Positions 23,365 through 31,603 of a stretch of DNA of 48,661 nt are shown one piece after another. Source of the DNA: Nonomuraea antri (lineage in GTDB: Bacteria > Actinomycetota > Actinomycetes > Streptosporangiales > Streptosporangiaceae). A model generated the notes under the pieces. It made no database searches, had not been told where the DNA came from, and saw only the letters and a list, made by a program, of their open reading frames with translations. The translations under genes were made by a program, and so were the position numbers. Location: NCBI RefSeq assembly GCF_013283785.1, contig NZ_JABCPZ010000056.1:1-48661 (forward strand), given 5' to 3'. Position 1 is the first letter of the stretch; every line of letters begins with the position of its first letter.

Positions 23365-23625
23365 GTGCCGACCGGGGTCAGTGTGATGCATTGGCGGGAA
23401 GGGGCCAGACGTCGGCCGGGATCAGGGTGATGTATCGGCGGGGAGGAGCTGGGCGCTGGCCAGGATCAGGGTGATGCATCGTCCAGGAGGAGCTGGGCGC
23501 TGGCCGGGATCAGGGTGATGCATCCGCCAGGAGGAGCTGGGCGCCGGCCAGGATCAGCCTGACGCGTCCGCCCGGAGTCGGGTGTCGGCCGGATTCAGTG
23601 GGATGCGTCCGCCCGGAGTTGGCTG
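23365..23625. repeat. 44-bp tandem array, about six copies, re-copying the 3' end of the kinase gene
   Basis: Units recur every 44 bp (the variable A of GTGATG at about 23386, 23430, 23474, 23518 and 23562) and the last, 41 bp on, is the gene's own 3' end with stop codon 23595-23597. On the minus strand the unit near 23515 reads AQLLLADASP-stop, the unit near 23560 RLRADASG-stop, and the gene itself SQLRADASH-stop. There are no variable spacers, so it is not a CRISPR array. Confidence 0.8.
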
Positions 23626-24593
23626 AGCCATTCCGCGGCCAGCAGACGGCCGTTCGGGAGCTGGTCGCCGCGATCCCAGCGCCAGGAGGTGATCATCGCC
23701 AGCGTCAGCATCCGGCACTCGCGCAGCAGCTCGTGATCGACGCCCGGGTAGTGCCGGGCGACCTCCTCCGGCGCGTGGGCGAGGTCGAACTCGACCGGTC
23801 CGCGGCACACCGTCTCGAAGTCGATGAACAGCGGCCCCTGCGCAGTGCTGAGCAGGTTGCCCGGATGCGGCTCACCGTGCAGCAACTGCTCGGCGCCGCC
23901 ACGCTCGCCGATCACCCGTCTCGTACGGCGCAACGTGTCGCCGAGCAGCTCGCGGTCGGCGTCCGCGAGCTCCGGCGTACGGTCGCGGTCCGCGACGAGC
24001 CGCTGAGCCCGCTCGACCCGATCCGTGAAGTGCTGCGCGGGGACGTCGACCGTACGCATACCGGCATGCAGCCGCGCGAGCGCGTCGGCGTACTCGACCG
24101 GCGAGACCTCGTGAGACGTCACCGGCGCGTAGTAGGTCCACAACGTGACCACGAAGCCGGCGCGCTCATGGACGCCCGGCTCCACCCGGGGATCGAGCAC
24201 GCCCACCGGACACCCAGACTCGGCCAGCCGCTGGGCGAGCCCGACCTCGAACCACGCGGCCGACTGCGGTGCGGCCTCGTCCTCGATCCACGCGGCCGAC
24301 TGTGGAGCGGCTTCGTCCTCGATCCACGTGGCCGGCTTCGGTGCGGCCTCGTCCTCGATCCGCGCGGAGGACTGCGGTGCGCGCTCGTCCTCGTTCCACT
24401 CAACCGACTGCGGGGCGGGCTCATCCTCGACCCGCGCGACGGGCACCACCCGGGCCAGGACGTCACAAGGCAGCAGCCGCAAGGTGAGCGCGTTCGAGTT
24501 GTGCAGCACGATCGCGTTGTCGGCCATCAGCCCGAGTGACGCGGCGATCGACCTGGCCGCCGCCTCCGCCCGCGCGATTTCCGCCATCCGCAT
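23595..24593 (-). CDS. phosphotransferase (APH/choline-kinase fold) with a repeat insert in the N-lobe
   Basis: The 332-aa protein has the C-lobe of aminoglycoside/homoserine-kinase-like phosphotransferases: LLHGEPHPGNLLSTAQGPLF (the HxDxxxxN loop with Glu for Asp) and FIDFETVCRGPVEFDLAH (the metal-binding Asp). The N-lobe has LRLLPCDVLARVVPVAR, then five 12-residue repeats (EDEAAPQSAAWI type, residues about 55-114), then the alphaC-like EVGLAQRLAESGCPVGVL. The substrate is unknown; it may phosphorylate a small molecule or antibiotic. ATG at 24593 has GAGGAG 8 nt upstream inside the previous gene. The catalytic loop E in place of D is seen in some family members but could affect activity. Confidence 0.85.
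   Translation of the reverse strand: MRMAEIARAEAAARSIAASLGLMADNAIVLHNSNALTLRLLPCDVLARVVPVARVEDEPAPQSVEWNEDERAPQSSARIEDEAAPKPATWIEDEAAPQSAAWIEDEAAPQSAAWFEVGLAQRLAESGCPVGVLDPRVEPGVHERAGFVVTLWTYYAPVTSHEVSPVEYADALARLHAGMRTVDVPAQHFTDRVERAQRLVADRDRTPELADADRELLGDTLRRTRRVIGERGGAEQLLHGEPHPGNLLSTAQGPLFIDFETVCRGPVEFDLAHAPEEVARHYPGVDHELLRECRMLTLAMITSWRWDRGDQLPNGRLLAAEWLSQLRADASH
24252..24431 (-). repeat. in-frame 36-bp tandem repeat, five copies, in the phosphotransferase gene
   Basis: Five consecutive 36-bp units encode the 12-residue motif EDEAAPQSAAWI with increasing divergence toward the N-terminus (VEDEPAPQSVEW at one end, IEDEAAPQSAAW twice at the other). The reading frame and the flanking kinase sequence are intact. 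Confidence 0.9.
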
Positions 24594-24598
24594 ACCGC

Positions 24599-25429
24599 CT
24601 ACTCCTCGCCGTCGAGGTCTTCGGCTCGGATGACCTGATCGTCCGGGGGAGGAGTGATGTCCGTCTTCGCGCCCCAGCCGGTGAACAGCGTGTCCATGAC
24701 ATGCGTCTCCAGCAGTTCGCTCACGCCGGAGGGCAGCGAGCGCGAGCGATACGAACTCCACACGCGGCGGGTCAGCTGGTCGCTCCCGACCCAGATTCGC
24801 CAGGAGACTTCGCGCTTCGCGTCCTTGGCCGTGGGCTTGCCCCCATTGTTCCGCGGGGAGGCCGCGTAGAGCTCACCGAAAGTGATCGTGCCTTCGTACA
24901 GGGTGGTACGCGTGCCGTCGTACACGCCGGCCGGTCGCTTCACCTTGGCCTTGGCGAGCACGGCTCTCAGCACGGCCGGCTCCGTGACCCTGATCGGCCC
25001 GTTCGCCGTCGGGACGAACTCCTTCCCCTCCTCCAGCACCCAGCGCTTGCCCTCCGGCAGCCGCTGGTTCTTGTCCTGCATGTAGTGGCGGCCGGGGAAG
25101 GTGAGATAGCGAAAGGCGCCGTTGCCGGCGTGCTTGTTGCCCCCGCGGTACCTGGTGTCGGTCGCGACGACCTTGCCCTTGCCGAATTCGACCAGCTTCT
25201 TGTACAGGTACACGTAGTGGATGTCATCCCCGACGTACCCCCTGGTCCAGCGGTCGGACACGGTCACGCCGCGATGCTCGACGAGCTGCCGCTCGAGCGC
25301 CCGCACCGCGTGGGAGACGTCGCCGGCCGAGCCGTACACGGGAGCACCGTGCGCGGGGGCATCGGCCACCGCGCTCGTGATCGTGATCATCAAGCTGACC
25401 AGCACAGTGGTGGCGGCGCGGCGCTTCAT
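24599..25429 (-). CDS. secreted protein of unknown function
   Basis: The 276-aa product begins with a signal peptide (RRAATTVLVSLMITITSAVA, cleavage near AHG-A). The mature protein contains a segment VKRPAGVYDGTRTTLYEGTI followed by ITFGELYAASP and SWRIWVGSDQLTRRVWSSYR. This resembles the outer-membrane-lipoprotein-carrier-like or MucB-like proteins of actinomycetes that report on a conditional outer protein, but I am not sure of the family. ATG at 25429 has GGGAGGATC upstream. It lies 5 bp upstream of the phosphotransferase-like gene, so the two are likely co-transcribed. Confidence 0.78.
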   Translation of the reverse strand: MKRRAATTVLVSLMITITSAVADAPAHGAPVYGSAGDVSHAVRALERQLVEHRGVTVSDRWTRGYVGDDIHYVYLYKKLVEFGKGKVVATDTRYRGGNKHAGNGAFRYLTFPGRHYMQDKNQRLPEGKRWVLEEGKEFVPTANGPIRVTEPAVLRAVLAKAKVKRPAGVYDGTRTTLYEGTITFGELYAASPRNNGGKPTAKDAKREVSWRIWVGSDQLTRRVWSSYRSRSLPSGVSELLETHVMDTLFTGWGAKTDITPPPDDQVIRAEDLDGEE

Positions 25430-25528
25430 GGCTGATCCTCCCGCATCGTGACGACCGCCCGATTGTCCCACCGAAACGATCGTGGGGCTCAACCCGTTTT
25501 CGCGGATCGAGCCCCTTGATCTGTTCCG

Positions 25529-27574
25529 CTACGCCGGCTTCCCGGGACGAATCACCACGTCATCGATCTGGAAGGCGGGCCCGGCCGCGCTCGCGTTCCA
25601 GACGAAGGCCCAGTCGACGCGGGTCGCGCCCGCGGGCGCGGTGAACGTGCCGGACGCCTCGGTCCAGTCGGCCTTCCTGGCCAAGGACACGGCGTCGGTA
25701 CGCAGCACCGTCCCGGACTCGTCGCGCCAGCGCACGTTCCAGGTGACGGCGGGCATGGTCGCCGCGGCCTCCCGGTACCACAGCGACACCTGGTAGCTCG
25801 TGCCGGCGACGACCCCGCTGTACCCGGGGTAGTTGTCCAGCGCCACCGCGCTGCCGTACGCCTGGCTGCTGGTCATCAGCAGCGATCCGGTGCCGCCGTG
25901 CGCGTCGCCGGTCCGGTGCGCCAGTTCGGCTCCGTACCACGGGCTGTAGGGCGAGGTCGTCGTGCCGGACTCGAAGTCCTGCTCGGTGATCGCCGGCGGG
26001 ACGGGCGCGGCGCCGTCGAACGTGCTGCCCGCGTCCTGGGCGTACTGGGGTCCGGCCCACTGCCCGGGCGAGACGTGGTTGCCCATGTCGCCGACCCTGA
26101 ACTGCCACGGTCCGGTGTAGGTGTTGTCGTGCCAGGAGTTGTTCGACTCGCGGACGATCGACTTCTGGATCACGTCCCCCTTGTACGGAGACCAGTCCGG
26201 GTAGGTGCCCCAGTTGGACAGCAGGGCCATGTGCCCGCAGTACTGCGTCGGGCAGCCGCCGTCGACGGCGGCAGGGTCGAAGGTGAACGTGTTGTGGTGG
26301 ACGTCGACGTTCTTCGTCCACCAGCGGCAGTCGGTGTAGAGCGGGTTGGTGGCGATGGCCGGGGCCGCGCACTGTGCGGTGTTGGTCGGACCGACGATCA
26401 GCGTGCAGTCACCGGTCGTCGAGGCCGGGCTGTTGCAGTACCGGTCGGCGTTCGCCCACGCGGTGATGCCGCCCCAGTTGTTCTCCAGCACGTTGCCGGT
26501 GATCTCGATCTTGCTGGTCCGGGCCGGCACGCGGGGCTCGCCGTCCGCCTCGGACAGGTAGATCGCCGCTTCGGGGAACGGGTCGCCCTTCGTCGCCCGC
26601 TCGGCACCCGAGTCCCAGGCGTTGCGGCGGATGGTGTTGTTCCTGATCACGGCGTTGTAGCTGATCTCATAGAAGATCGCCAGCGACTCGTTGTCCTCGA
26701 CGAGGTTGTTCTCGATGAGGAAGTCGTTGTTGTTGGTGTCCGCCCAGATGCCCGGCCCGTGGTTGGCGTGGACCCAGTTGCCGGTCACGTCGGCGCCGTT
26801 CACGGCCCAGAACTTCATGCCACCGGTACACCCGCAGCCGGGCTCCTTGGTCTCCCAGTCGTCGGTGTTGTTGCCGGTGAACTCGTTGTCCGCGACGACC
26901 AGCCCGGTGATGGTGTTGCCGGCCTTGTACGCGTTCAGCCCGTACTGCCCGTTGTCCTTGAAGCAGTTGCCGCGGATCTTGTTCCTGGCCCCGGCCATCA
27001 GTCCGGCGCCGGAGTTGTCGCGGATCGTGTTGTGCTCCACGACCCAGTCGTCGCCCGAGTCGTGGTTGACCACGCCCTCGTCGCGGGGCGCGACGAACCC
27101 GGTGATGGTCAGGTACCGGATCGTGACGCCGGTCGCGTGCTGACCGAAGGCGTACCGGTTCAGCCGCTGCCCGTCCAGCACCGCGCCGGGCGCGCCGATG
27201 AACGTCGCGCCGTCGCCCGGGACGATCTGCGCGTACTGCTCGGGGGCCAGCGTGTGCGTGCCGGTCTCGAAGTAGTACGTGGTGTTCGGCCGGCGTAAGT
27301 CCACGCCGCTGTTGTCGCCCGCGGGCACCACGACCGCGCCCGGGGGCGGCGTGGCCGGCCCGTTCAGCGACGAACTACCGCAGACCGCCGCCTTGGCCGC
27401 CGTAGCAGCGCTCGCCGCGCCCTTGGCCGCTGTGGCGGTGGCCGCCTGATCGACTACGGCCTTGGCCGCTGTCGCGGTGGCCGCCTGATCGACCGTGGCG
27501 CCGCTCGCCGGCGTCGCACCGCCTATGACAACCGTGGCGAGGGCGGCCAACGCCACCGGCCAGGTTCTTCGCAT
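25529..27574 (-). CDS. secreted right-handed parallel beta-helix protein with a C-terminal carbohydrate-binding-like domain
   Basis: The 681-aa protein has a signal peptide (RRTWPVALAALATVVIGG) and an Ala-rich repeat segment. A beta-helix region (about residues 100-430) follows, marked by repeated N-rich turns such as VVEHNTIRDNSGAGLMAG, FLIENNLVEDNES, and AVIRNNTIRRNAWDSG. The last ~150 residues (from FESGTTTSPYSPWYG) look like a CBM4/9-type jelly roll ending in FQIDDVVIRPG. It is probably a polysaccharide-degrading or -binding protein, such as a pectate-lyase-like enzyme, but no catalytic residues can be fixed. ATG at 27574 has GGAGGAG 8 nt upstream. Confidence 0.87.
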   Translation of the reverse strand: MRRTWPVALAALATVVIGGATPASGATVDQAATATAAKAVVDQAATATAAKGAASAATAAKAAVCGSSSLNGPATPPPGAVVVPAGDNSGVDLRRPNTTYYFETGTHTLAPEQYAQIVPGDGATFIGAPGAVLDGQRLNRYAFGQHATGVTIRYLTITGFVAPRDEGVVNHDSGDDWVVEHNTIRDNSGAGLMAGARNKIRGNCFKDNGQYGLNAYKAGNTITGLVVADNEFTGNNTDDWETKEPGCGCTGGMKFWAVNGADVTGNWVHANHGPGIWADTNNNDFLIENNLVEDNESLAIFYEISYNAVIRNNTIRRNAWDSGAERATKGDPFPEAAIYLSEADGEPRVPARTSKIEITGNVLENNWGGITAWANADRYCNSPASTTGDCTLIVGPTNTAQCAAPAIATNPLYTDCRWWTKNVDVHHNTFTFDPAAVDGGCPTQYCGHMALLSNWGTYPDWSPYKGDVIQKSIVRESNNSWHDNTYTGPWQFRVGDMGNHVSPGQWAGPQYAQDAGSTFDGAAPVPPAITEQDFESGTTTSPYSPWYGAELAHRTGDAHGGTGSLLMTSSQAYGSAVALDNYPGYSGVVAGTSYQVSLWYREAAATMPAVTWNVRWRDESGTVLRTDAVSLARKADWTEASGTFTAPAGATRVDWAFVWNASAAGPAFQIDDVVIRPGKPA
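27385..27510 (-). repeat. short in-frame repeat in the beta-helix protein leader region
   Basis: After the signal peptide the gene encodes VDQAATATAAK twice, followed by shorter AATAAK units (GAASAATAAKAAV). This makes an Ala/Thr/Lys-rich linker between signal peptide and beta-helix. Confidence 0.7.
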
Positions 27575-27703
27575 TACTGATTCTCCTCCGGTTTCGACCA
27601 ACCTTGACAGCACCTGACCGCCAAGCGTCGACACTGTAGTCGGAGCTCACCTCACCCTCAAGATCGAACACCGCGAGCGGGCTCGTATGACAATCTCTGC
27701 CTC

Positions 27704-28162
27704 ATGACCGACGCCCCCTTCGTCCCCGACGACTTCGCCGTCCCCGCACACCTGGTCAAGCCGGAGTTCCGGCTGGAACCCCTGGGGCCGCAGCACAACG
27801 TCGCCGACCACGCCGCCTGGACCGGCAGCATCGACCACATCCGCGCCACCCCCGGCTACCCGGACGGAAAGTGGCCCCCCGTGAACGGCATGACCCTGGA
27901 AGCGAACCTCGCCGACCTGGAACGCCACGCGAACGACTACGCCCAGCGCCGCGGATTCACCTACACCGTCCTCGACCCGGCCGACGACGACGTGATCGGC
28001 TGCGTCTACATCTATCCCTCGCGCGACCAGGACCATGACGCCGACGTGTCCTCCTGGGTACGAGCCGACCGCGCCCACCTGGACGTGCCCCTGTACGAAG
28101 CCGTGACAGCCTGGCTGTCCACCGGCTGGCCCTTCAAAGCAGTCGACTACCACTCGCGCTGA
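27704..28162 (+). CDS. GNAT-like N-acetyltransferase domain protein
   Basis: The 152-aa product matches a short actinobacterial acetyltransferase-like group: FRLEPLGPQHNVADHAAWTG, then IRATPGYPDGKWPP, ANLADLERHANDYAQRRGF, and TYTVLDPADDDVIGCVYIYP, which corresponds to the central GNAT strands. The usual acetyl-CoA loop (Q/RxxGxG/A) is not obvious, so activity is uncertain. The ATG at 27704 lies 130 bp from the divergent beta-helix gene. A hairpin directly after the stop serves as terminator and is part of the left att-like repeat. Confidence 0.82.
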   Translation: MTDAPFVPDDFAVPAHLVKPEFRLEPLGPQHNVADHAAWTGSIDHIRATPGYPDGKWPPVNGMTLEANLADLERHANDYAQRRGFTYTVLDPADDDVIGCVYIYPSRDQDHDADVSSWVRADRAHLDVPLYEAVTAWLSTGWPFKAVDYHSR

Positions 28163-28226
28163 AACAGAAGAAGCCGCTTCCGAAAACCGGAAGCGGCCTT
28201 CTCGCCGGTCGGGATAGCGGGATTTG
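28161..28226. repeat. left att-like repeat: terminator plus 19-nt tRNA-Pro 3'-end remnant
   Basis: Segment 28161-28202 matches 32525-32566 (terminator of tRNA-Pro) at 37 of 42 positions without gaps, with 19/20 in the first 20 nt and 12/12 in the last 12. After a 5-nt gap, 28208-28226 matches the 3' end of the tRNA (32582-32600) at 17 of 19. The rest of a tRNA is absent. Both copies have the same orientation, as expected for attachment sites. The hairpin here (10-bp stem, AAAAC loop) also ends the GNAT gene. Confidence 0.65.
28168..28203 (+). terminator. hairpin terminator after the GNAT-like gene
   Basis: GCCGCTTCCG and CGGAAGCGGC form a 10-bp stem around AAAAC, beginning a few bases past the stop codon and followed by CTTCTC. 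It is a near copy of the tRNA-Pro terminator at 32531-32567. Confidence 0.75.
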
Positions 28227-28426
28227 TGATGCAACAACGAGCTCTCGGCGTGATCACGTCATGCATGCAGGATCCGTACCGGCCGGAATGTTCTTACAGC
28301 CATCATCCACGTCCGGCCCGAGGTGACGGACTGCAGGTGGGCCTCCTCTCCTGCAGCCATTACGTCTAGGCTGTGCAGCAGGCCTTGAGCTTCGGCGGTG
28401 CGAACGAAGGCACATGTGAGGGTGGC

Positions 28427-29008
28427 ATGGACTTCTCACTCCTCTTCAACATCTTGGCACTGATGCTATCTCTGACGGCTTTGGTGATATCGGCGCTCAT
28501 TGCGCTAAGGCAGTCCACTACCATGCACCACGCAAACGAGCTGAGTGTCCTGGTGGACCTTGCTCAAGAGTTCAGAACTGTCGAATTCCAGCGCGCTGAA
28601 TCCTATGTCATCGAATCTCTCGCCAAGGAGCAAGATCCCAGCTTGGGCTGCTCTCGGCTGCCAGAAGAAGCGCGGATCGCCGTTAATGCCGTGATGACCT
28701 TCTTCAGCAGTATCGGCACCCTCGTCGTGATGAACATGGCGGATGAGGTGCTGGTTGTCCCCCTTTTCGGCTATCGCGCGAACAGGGCATGGAAGGCGCT
28801 TGAGCCATTTGTCATGCGAGAACGTGAATTGCGTGGGCCCAATGATGGGTTCGGCACATTCTACGAAGACTTGGTGTGTCGGATTCGTGATAAATTTCCG
28901 CTCGACAAGAGCTATGGGCTCGTCCTGAGAAGGCTGCCGGCAGATCCACCGCAAGAAAGGCCAGACGACCCGACCGGCGAAAGTGCTCCGACTCCGGATG
29001 ATCGCTGA
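28427..29008 (+). CDS. DUF4760-like membrane-anchored protein of lower GC
   Basis: The 193-aa protein has one N-terminal membrane helix (LLFNILALMLSLTALVISAL) and a cytoplasmic helical domain with LVDLAQEFRTVEFQRAESYV and MTFFSSIGTLVVMNMADEVL, a layout typical of DUF4760 proteins. Function is unknown. Third positions are much less GC-rich than in neighbouring genes, and A/T-rich codons are frequent, suggesting recent transfer. ATG at 28427 is preferred to an in-frame ATG at 28373 because the membrane helix then begins at once. It lies inside the segment bounded by the tRNA-derived repeats. Confidence 0.75.
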   Translation: MDFSLLFNILALMLSLTALVISALIALRQSTTMHHANELSVLVDLAQEFRTVEFQRAESYVIESLAKEQDPSLGCSRLPEEARIAVNAVMTFFSSIGTLVVMNMADEVLVVPLFGYRANRAWKALEPFVMRERELRGPNDGFGTFYEDLVCRIRDKFPLDKSYGLVLRRLPADPPQERPDDPTGESAPTPDDR

Positions 29009-29156
29009 ACGTGCGTTGCACGGAAACAACAGGTGCAGGCTGATCGCCGTGCCATCAGCCATCGAAGGCGATGTGCGCCGGAGACAAGAGGCTGACCGTC
29101 TTCAAGCCCGACTGCCGTTGGTTCTGTCTGCGGCGTCCACCCAAAGAACCGCCGGT

Positions 29157-31133
29157 TCATGGAGCCGTCTCTCCGATCCGGCGCAGAGCATCGGCGCAAG
29201 CTGCCCGCAGGTCCTCGTCGGGGGCGATCGTGTCGGTCCCGCCTTCCTGCCCGGGCTGGTGACGGCGGATGCGGGCCTGCTCCGCCCGCAGCGCCGGTAC
29301 GGCTGCTCCGGCCGCCGCTCCCATCTCCGCGAACACGCGGGCGGCCGGGAGCCTGCAGGCGACGTGACCTTCCCATGCGTCCAGCAGAACCGGCAGGGCG
29401 CTCCGGGCGTCCGCGGTGGCTCGCCACAGCGCTACAGCCGCCCGCCAGCGCACGTCCGGCGAGCGGGCGTCAAGCCACTCGCGCAGCCTTCCAGCGAGCG
29501 GAGCCGCCGCCGGTCCCAGTTCGGCCACCGCTGCCACCACGGTCGCGACGCCAGGACGGTCATGGTCGGCCTCGGCCAGGTGACGGGCGAGGAGCGGGAG
29601 CGCCCGTCCGGCGTCCTGCTCGATCCGCCACAGCGCCGTCGCGGCCGCCACGGCGAGGTGGGGGTCGTCGCTCTCCAGCGCACGACGCAGTGCGGGCACC
29701 GCCGGCTGCGCCGACGGGCCGATCCGCCCGAGCGTGGTCACAACGTCCAGGTCGCCAGGCAGCGCGAGGAGTTCGGGCACCGCAGCGGCGGCGGCCTCAC
29801 CGAACTCGCCGAGCGCGCGCACGAGCCCGGCCCGCTGCTCACCCCCCGCCAAGTCATGCAACCGCCGCCGGACGACCGGTACGAGCCCGGCGGCGACAGG
29901 TCCCATCGACCCCAGCACGCGGCCGATGTCCTTCGGCGGGTCCTCGCGCTCCAGCGCCCAGCGCACGGCGGGCAGCGCACGCTCGTCACGCAACCCGGCC
30001 AGGGCGACGAGCGCATAGCCGGTCATCGGCGGATGGTCGGGCCACACCGTGATCCAGCCGAAGTGCTGGTCCAGCCGTGGCCGCCCCTCGCGCGGCCCAG
30101 CGGCGACGTACGCTGCCAGGTCGTCAGCGGCAGGAGCGGCCAGGCGCCCGAAAGAATGCAGGGTCACCGCGGCTGCGGCGGCCAGTTGTGGGTCGGGATG
30201 GGACAACTGCGTGCCCAGTAGCGCTGCGAGTCGCCGGTAGTCGCCGCGCCACCCGTCCACCAGCGCCGCCGCCGGTTCCATCACCATCAGTCTGCGCCCG
30301 GGATCGGGATCGCGGAGCAGAGCCGTGATCAGTTCCAGGCGCTCGGCGACCCGGTCGCCCAACCCGTCAGACAGGCGCTCCACGAGCCACTCAGTCAGCT
30401 CGACGCCCAGCGCGGCGGGGACGACACCGGCCGGCAGCGACTCGGGCACCCACTCGACAAGGCAGGACACCGCCTCGCCACGCACCTTCGGATCGCGGTC
30501 ACCGGCCGCGACCTCCGCAAGCCACCGCCGCACACTCGTCGCGTCCGCCATATCCGGCCCGCCCTCGCCATCCACCTCCCGAACGTCCGCCACATCCGGC
30601 ATGTACGGCGCCAGGGCACGAACCGCCTCCGCCAGCCCGACCCGCACAGCCGGATTCGCCTCCTCACCCAGTCGCCGACGCAGCACCGACATGACCGTCC
30701 CGCTGTCGTCACGACACGTCGCCACGGCCCTGGCCGCCTCCAGCCGGATCTGCGGGTCTGGATCGGCCAGCAGCCTGACGAAGACCTCCCCTCCGTCCCC
30801 CGGCCACGGCGTGGCCGCGAACTCCTCCGGGAAGTCGTTCAGGCTGTCGCAGATCTCGCCCAGGAGGGCCACCACCTCGGCCCGGCCAGGCGTGCACGCG
30901 TCGGCCACCACCGCCAGCAGGAACGGCACGCAGGCCAGCGTGGCGTCGTAGACGCTGCCCTGGTGCAGGACGTTCCCATACAGGTCCACCAGCGCGGCGC
31001 GCCTCACCTCGCCGTCACCGGAGACCAGATCACGCAGCCGTCCGGGCACGTCGGTCGCGGGCCCGTACGCATGGTTCAGCGACGCCCAGTCGACACGGTC
31101 GATCAGATCCGCTCGCCCGGAGTGATCAAGCAT
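29157..31133 (-). CDS. HEAT-repeat protein
   Basis: The 658-aa protein consists of about fourteen helical-hairpin repeats of the HEAT/PBS-lyase type, for example RLLADPDPQIRLEAARAVAT, PALRRALESDDPHLAVAAAT and LREWLDARSPDVRWRAAVAL. Such proteins act as scaffolds, and none has catalytic motifs here. ATG at 31133 has GGGAGGGT 8 nt upstream; the frame remains open to 31232 but without a better start. Codon use is typical of the chromosome, unlike the neighbouring DUF4760-like gene. Partner unknown. Confidence 0.88.
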   Translation of the reverse strand: MLDHSGRADLIDRVDWASLNHAYGPATDVPGRLRDLVSGDGEVRRAALVDLYGNVLHQGSVYDATLACVPFLLAVVADACTPGRAEVVALLGEICDSLNDFPEEFAATPWPGDGGEVFVRLLADPDPQIRLEAARAVATCRDDSGTVMSVLRRRLGEEANPAVRVGLAEAVRALAPYMPDVADVREVDGEGGPDMADATSVRRWLAEVAAGDRDPKVRGEAVSCLVEWVPESLPAGVVPAALGVELTEWLVERLSDGLGDRVAERLELITALLRDPDPGRRLMVMEPAAALVDGWRGDYRRLAALLGTQLSHPDPQLAAAAAVTLHSFGRLAAPAADDLAAYVAAGPREGRPRLDQHFGWITVWPDHPPMTGYALVALAGLRDERALPAVRWALEREDPPKDIGRVLGSMGPVAAGLVPVVRRRLHDLAGGEQRAGLVRALGEFGEAAAAAVPELLALPGDLDVVTTLGRIGPSAQPAVPALRRALESDDPHLAVAAATALWRIEQDAGRALPLLARHLAEADHDRPGVATVVAAVAELGPAAAPLAGRLREWLDARSPDVRWRAAVALWRATADARSALPVLLDAWEGHVACRLPAARVFAEMGAAAGAAVPALRAEQARIRRHQPGQEGGTDTIAPDEDLRAACADALRRIGETAP

Positions 31134-31256
31134 GCCGGGCACCCTCCCGGCAGGCCTACCTCGCCGCTCCGGTCTCGCGCTCTCCCAGTTGAACCGCCAG
31201 AGCTTCCGGCCTGCCGCTGATTCGACGATCAAGGCGCCGAGGAGGACCTTTCGGCT

Positions 31257-31421
31257 GTGCCGTCGTTCACCGACCCATCGACTGACCTGCCCTTGCTCGC
31301 TGAGCTGCCTGCGCAGCCGACGGGGTCGCCACTACCGGCTCGCCCCCTGCTGGCGTTATCCCTGCTCGCTGTGCTCGGCGGAGCAACCTCCCTGGCCAAG
31401 ATCGTGGTTTCGATCACTTGA
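31257..31421 (+). pseudogene. N-terminal remnant of a transposase (ISAs1-like)
   Basis: A GTG at 31257 with GAGGAGG 9 nt upstream opens a 54-codon frame ending in TGA at 31419-31421. The product contains DLPLLAELPAQPTGSP and RPLLALSLLAVLGGATSLAK, which fits the N-terminal DDE_Tnp_1-associated domain of ISAs1-family transposases. The frame stops where a full gene would continue for about 300 more codons, and the DDE region is not found downstream. Identification is from memory of the family, not from a search. Confidence 0.6.
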
Positions 31422-31603
31422 GTCATCGGGATTTCGACGCAGCCGGCTCGGCCATCTCACCCTGTGTCCGAACCGATCAGACGGTTCACGCTTTGGCACA
31501 CGAAATGAGGGCGGTGTCCCGAGAAGCCGCGACCGAGAGCTTGCCGAAGCACGAAACCGGAGGTCGCCGCACTCACTCGTGCGGCGACCCCCGGAACGGT
31601 TCA
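31422..31603. other. gene-free stretch after the transposase remnant
   Basis: No credible gene is seen. The sequence has mixed base composition. A GGTCGCCGCACTCA ... GTGCGGCGACC inverted repeat (about 31561-31591) could form a hairpin that terminates the secreted-protein gene ending at 31604. Confidence 0.4.

Noticed and set aside
23365..23625. CRISPR array suggested by regular repeats
   Set aside because: The 44-bp units are contiguous, with no unique spacers and no cas genes nearby; they derive from the adjacent gene end.
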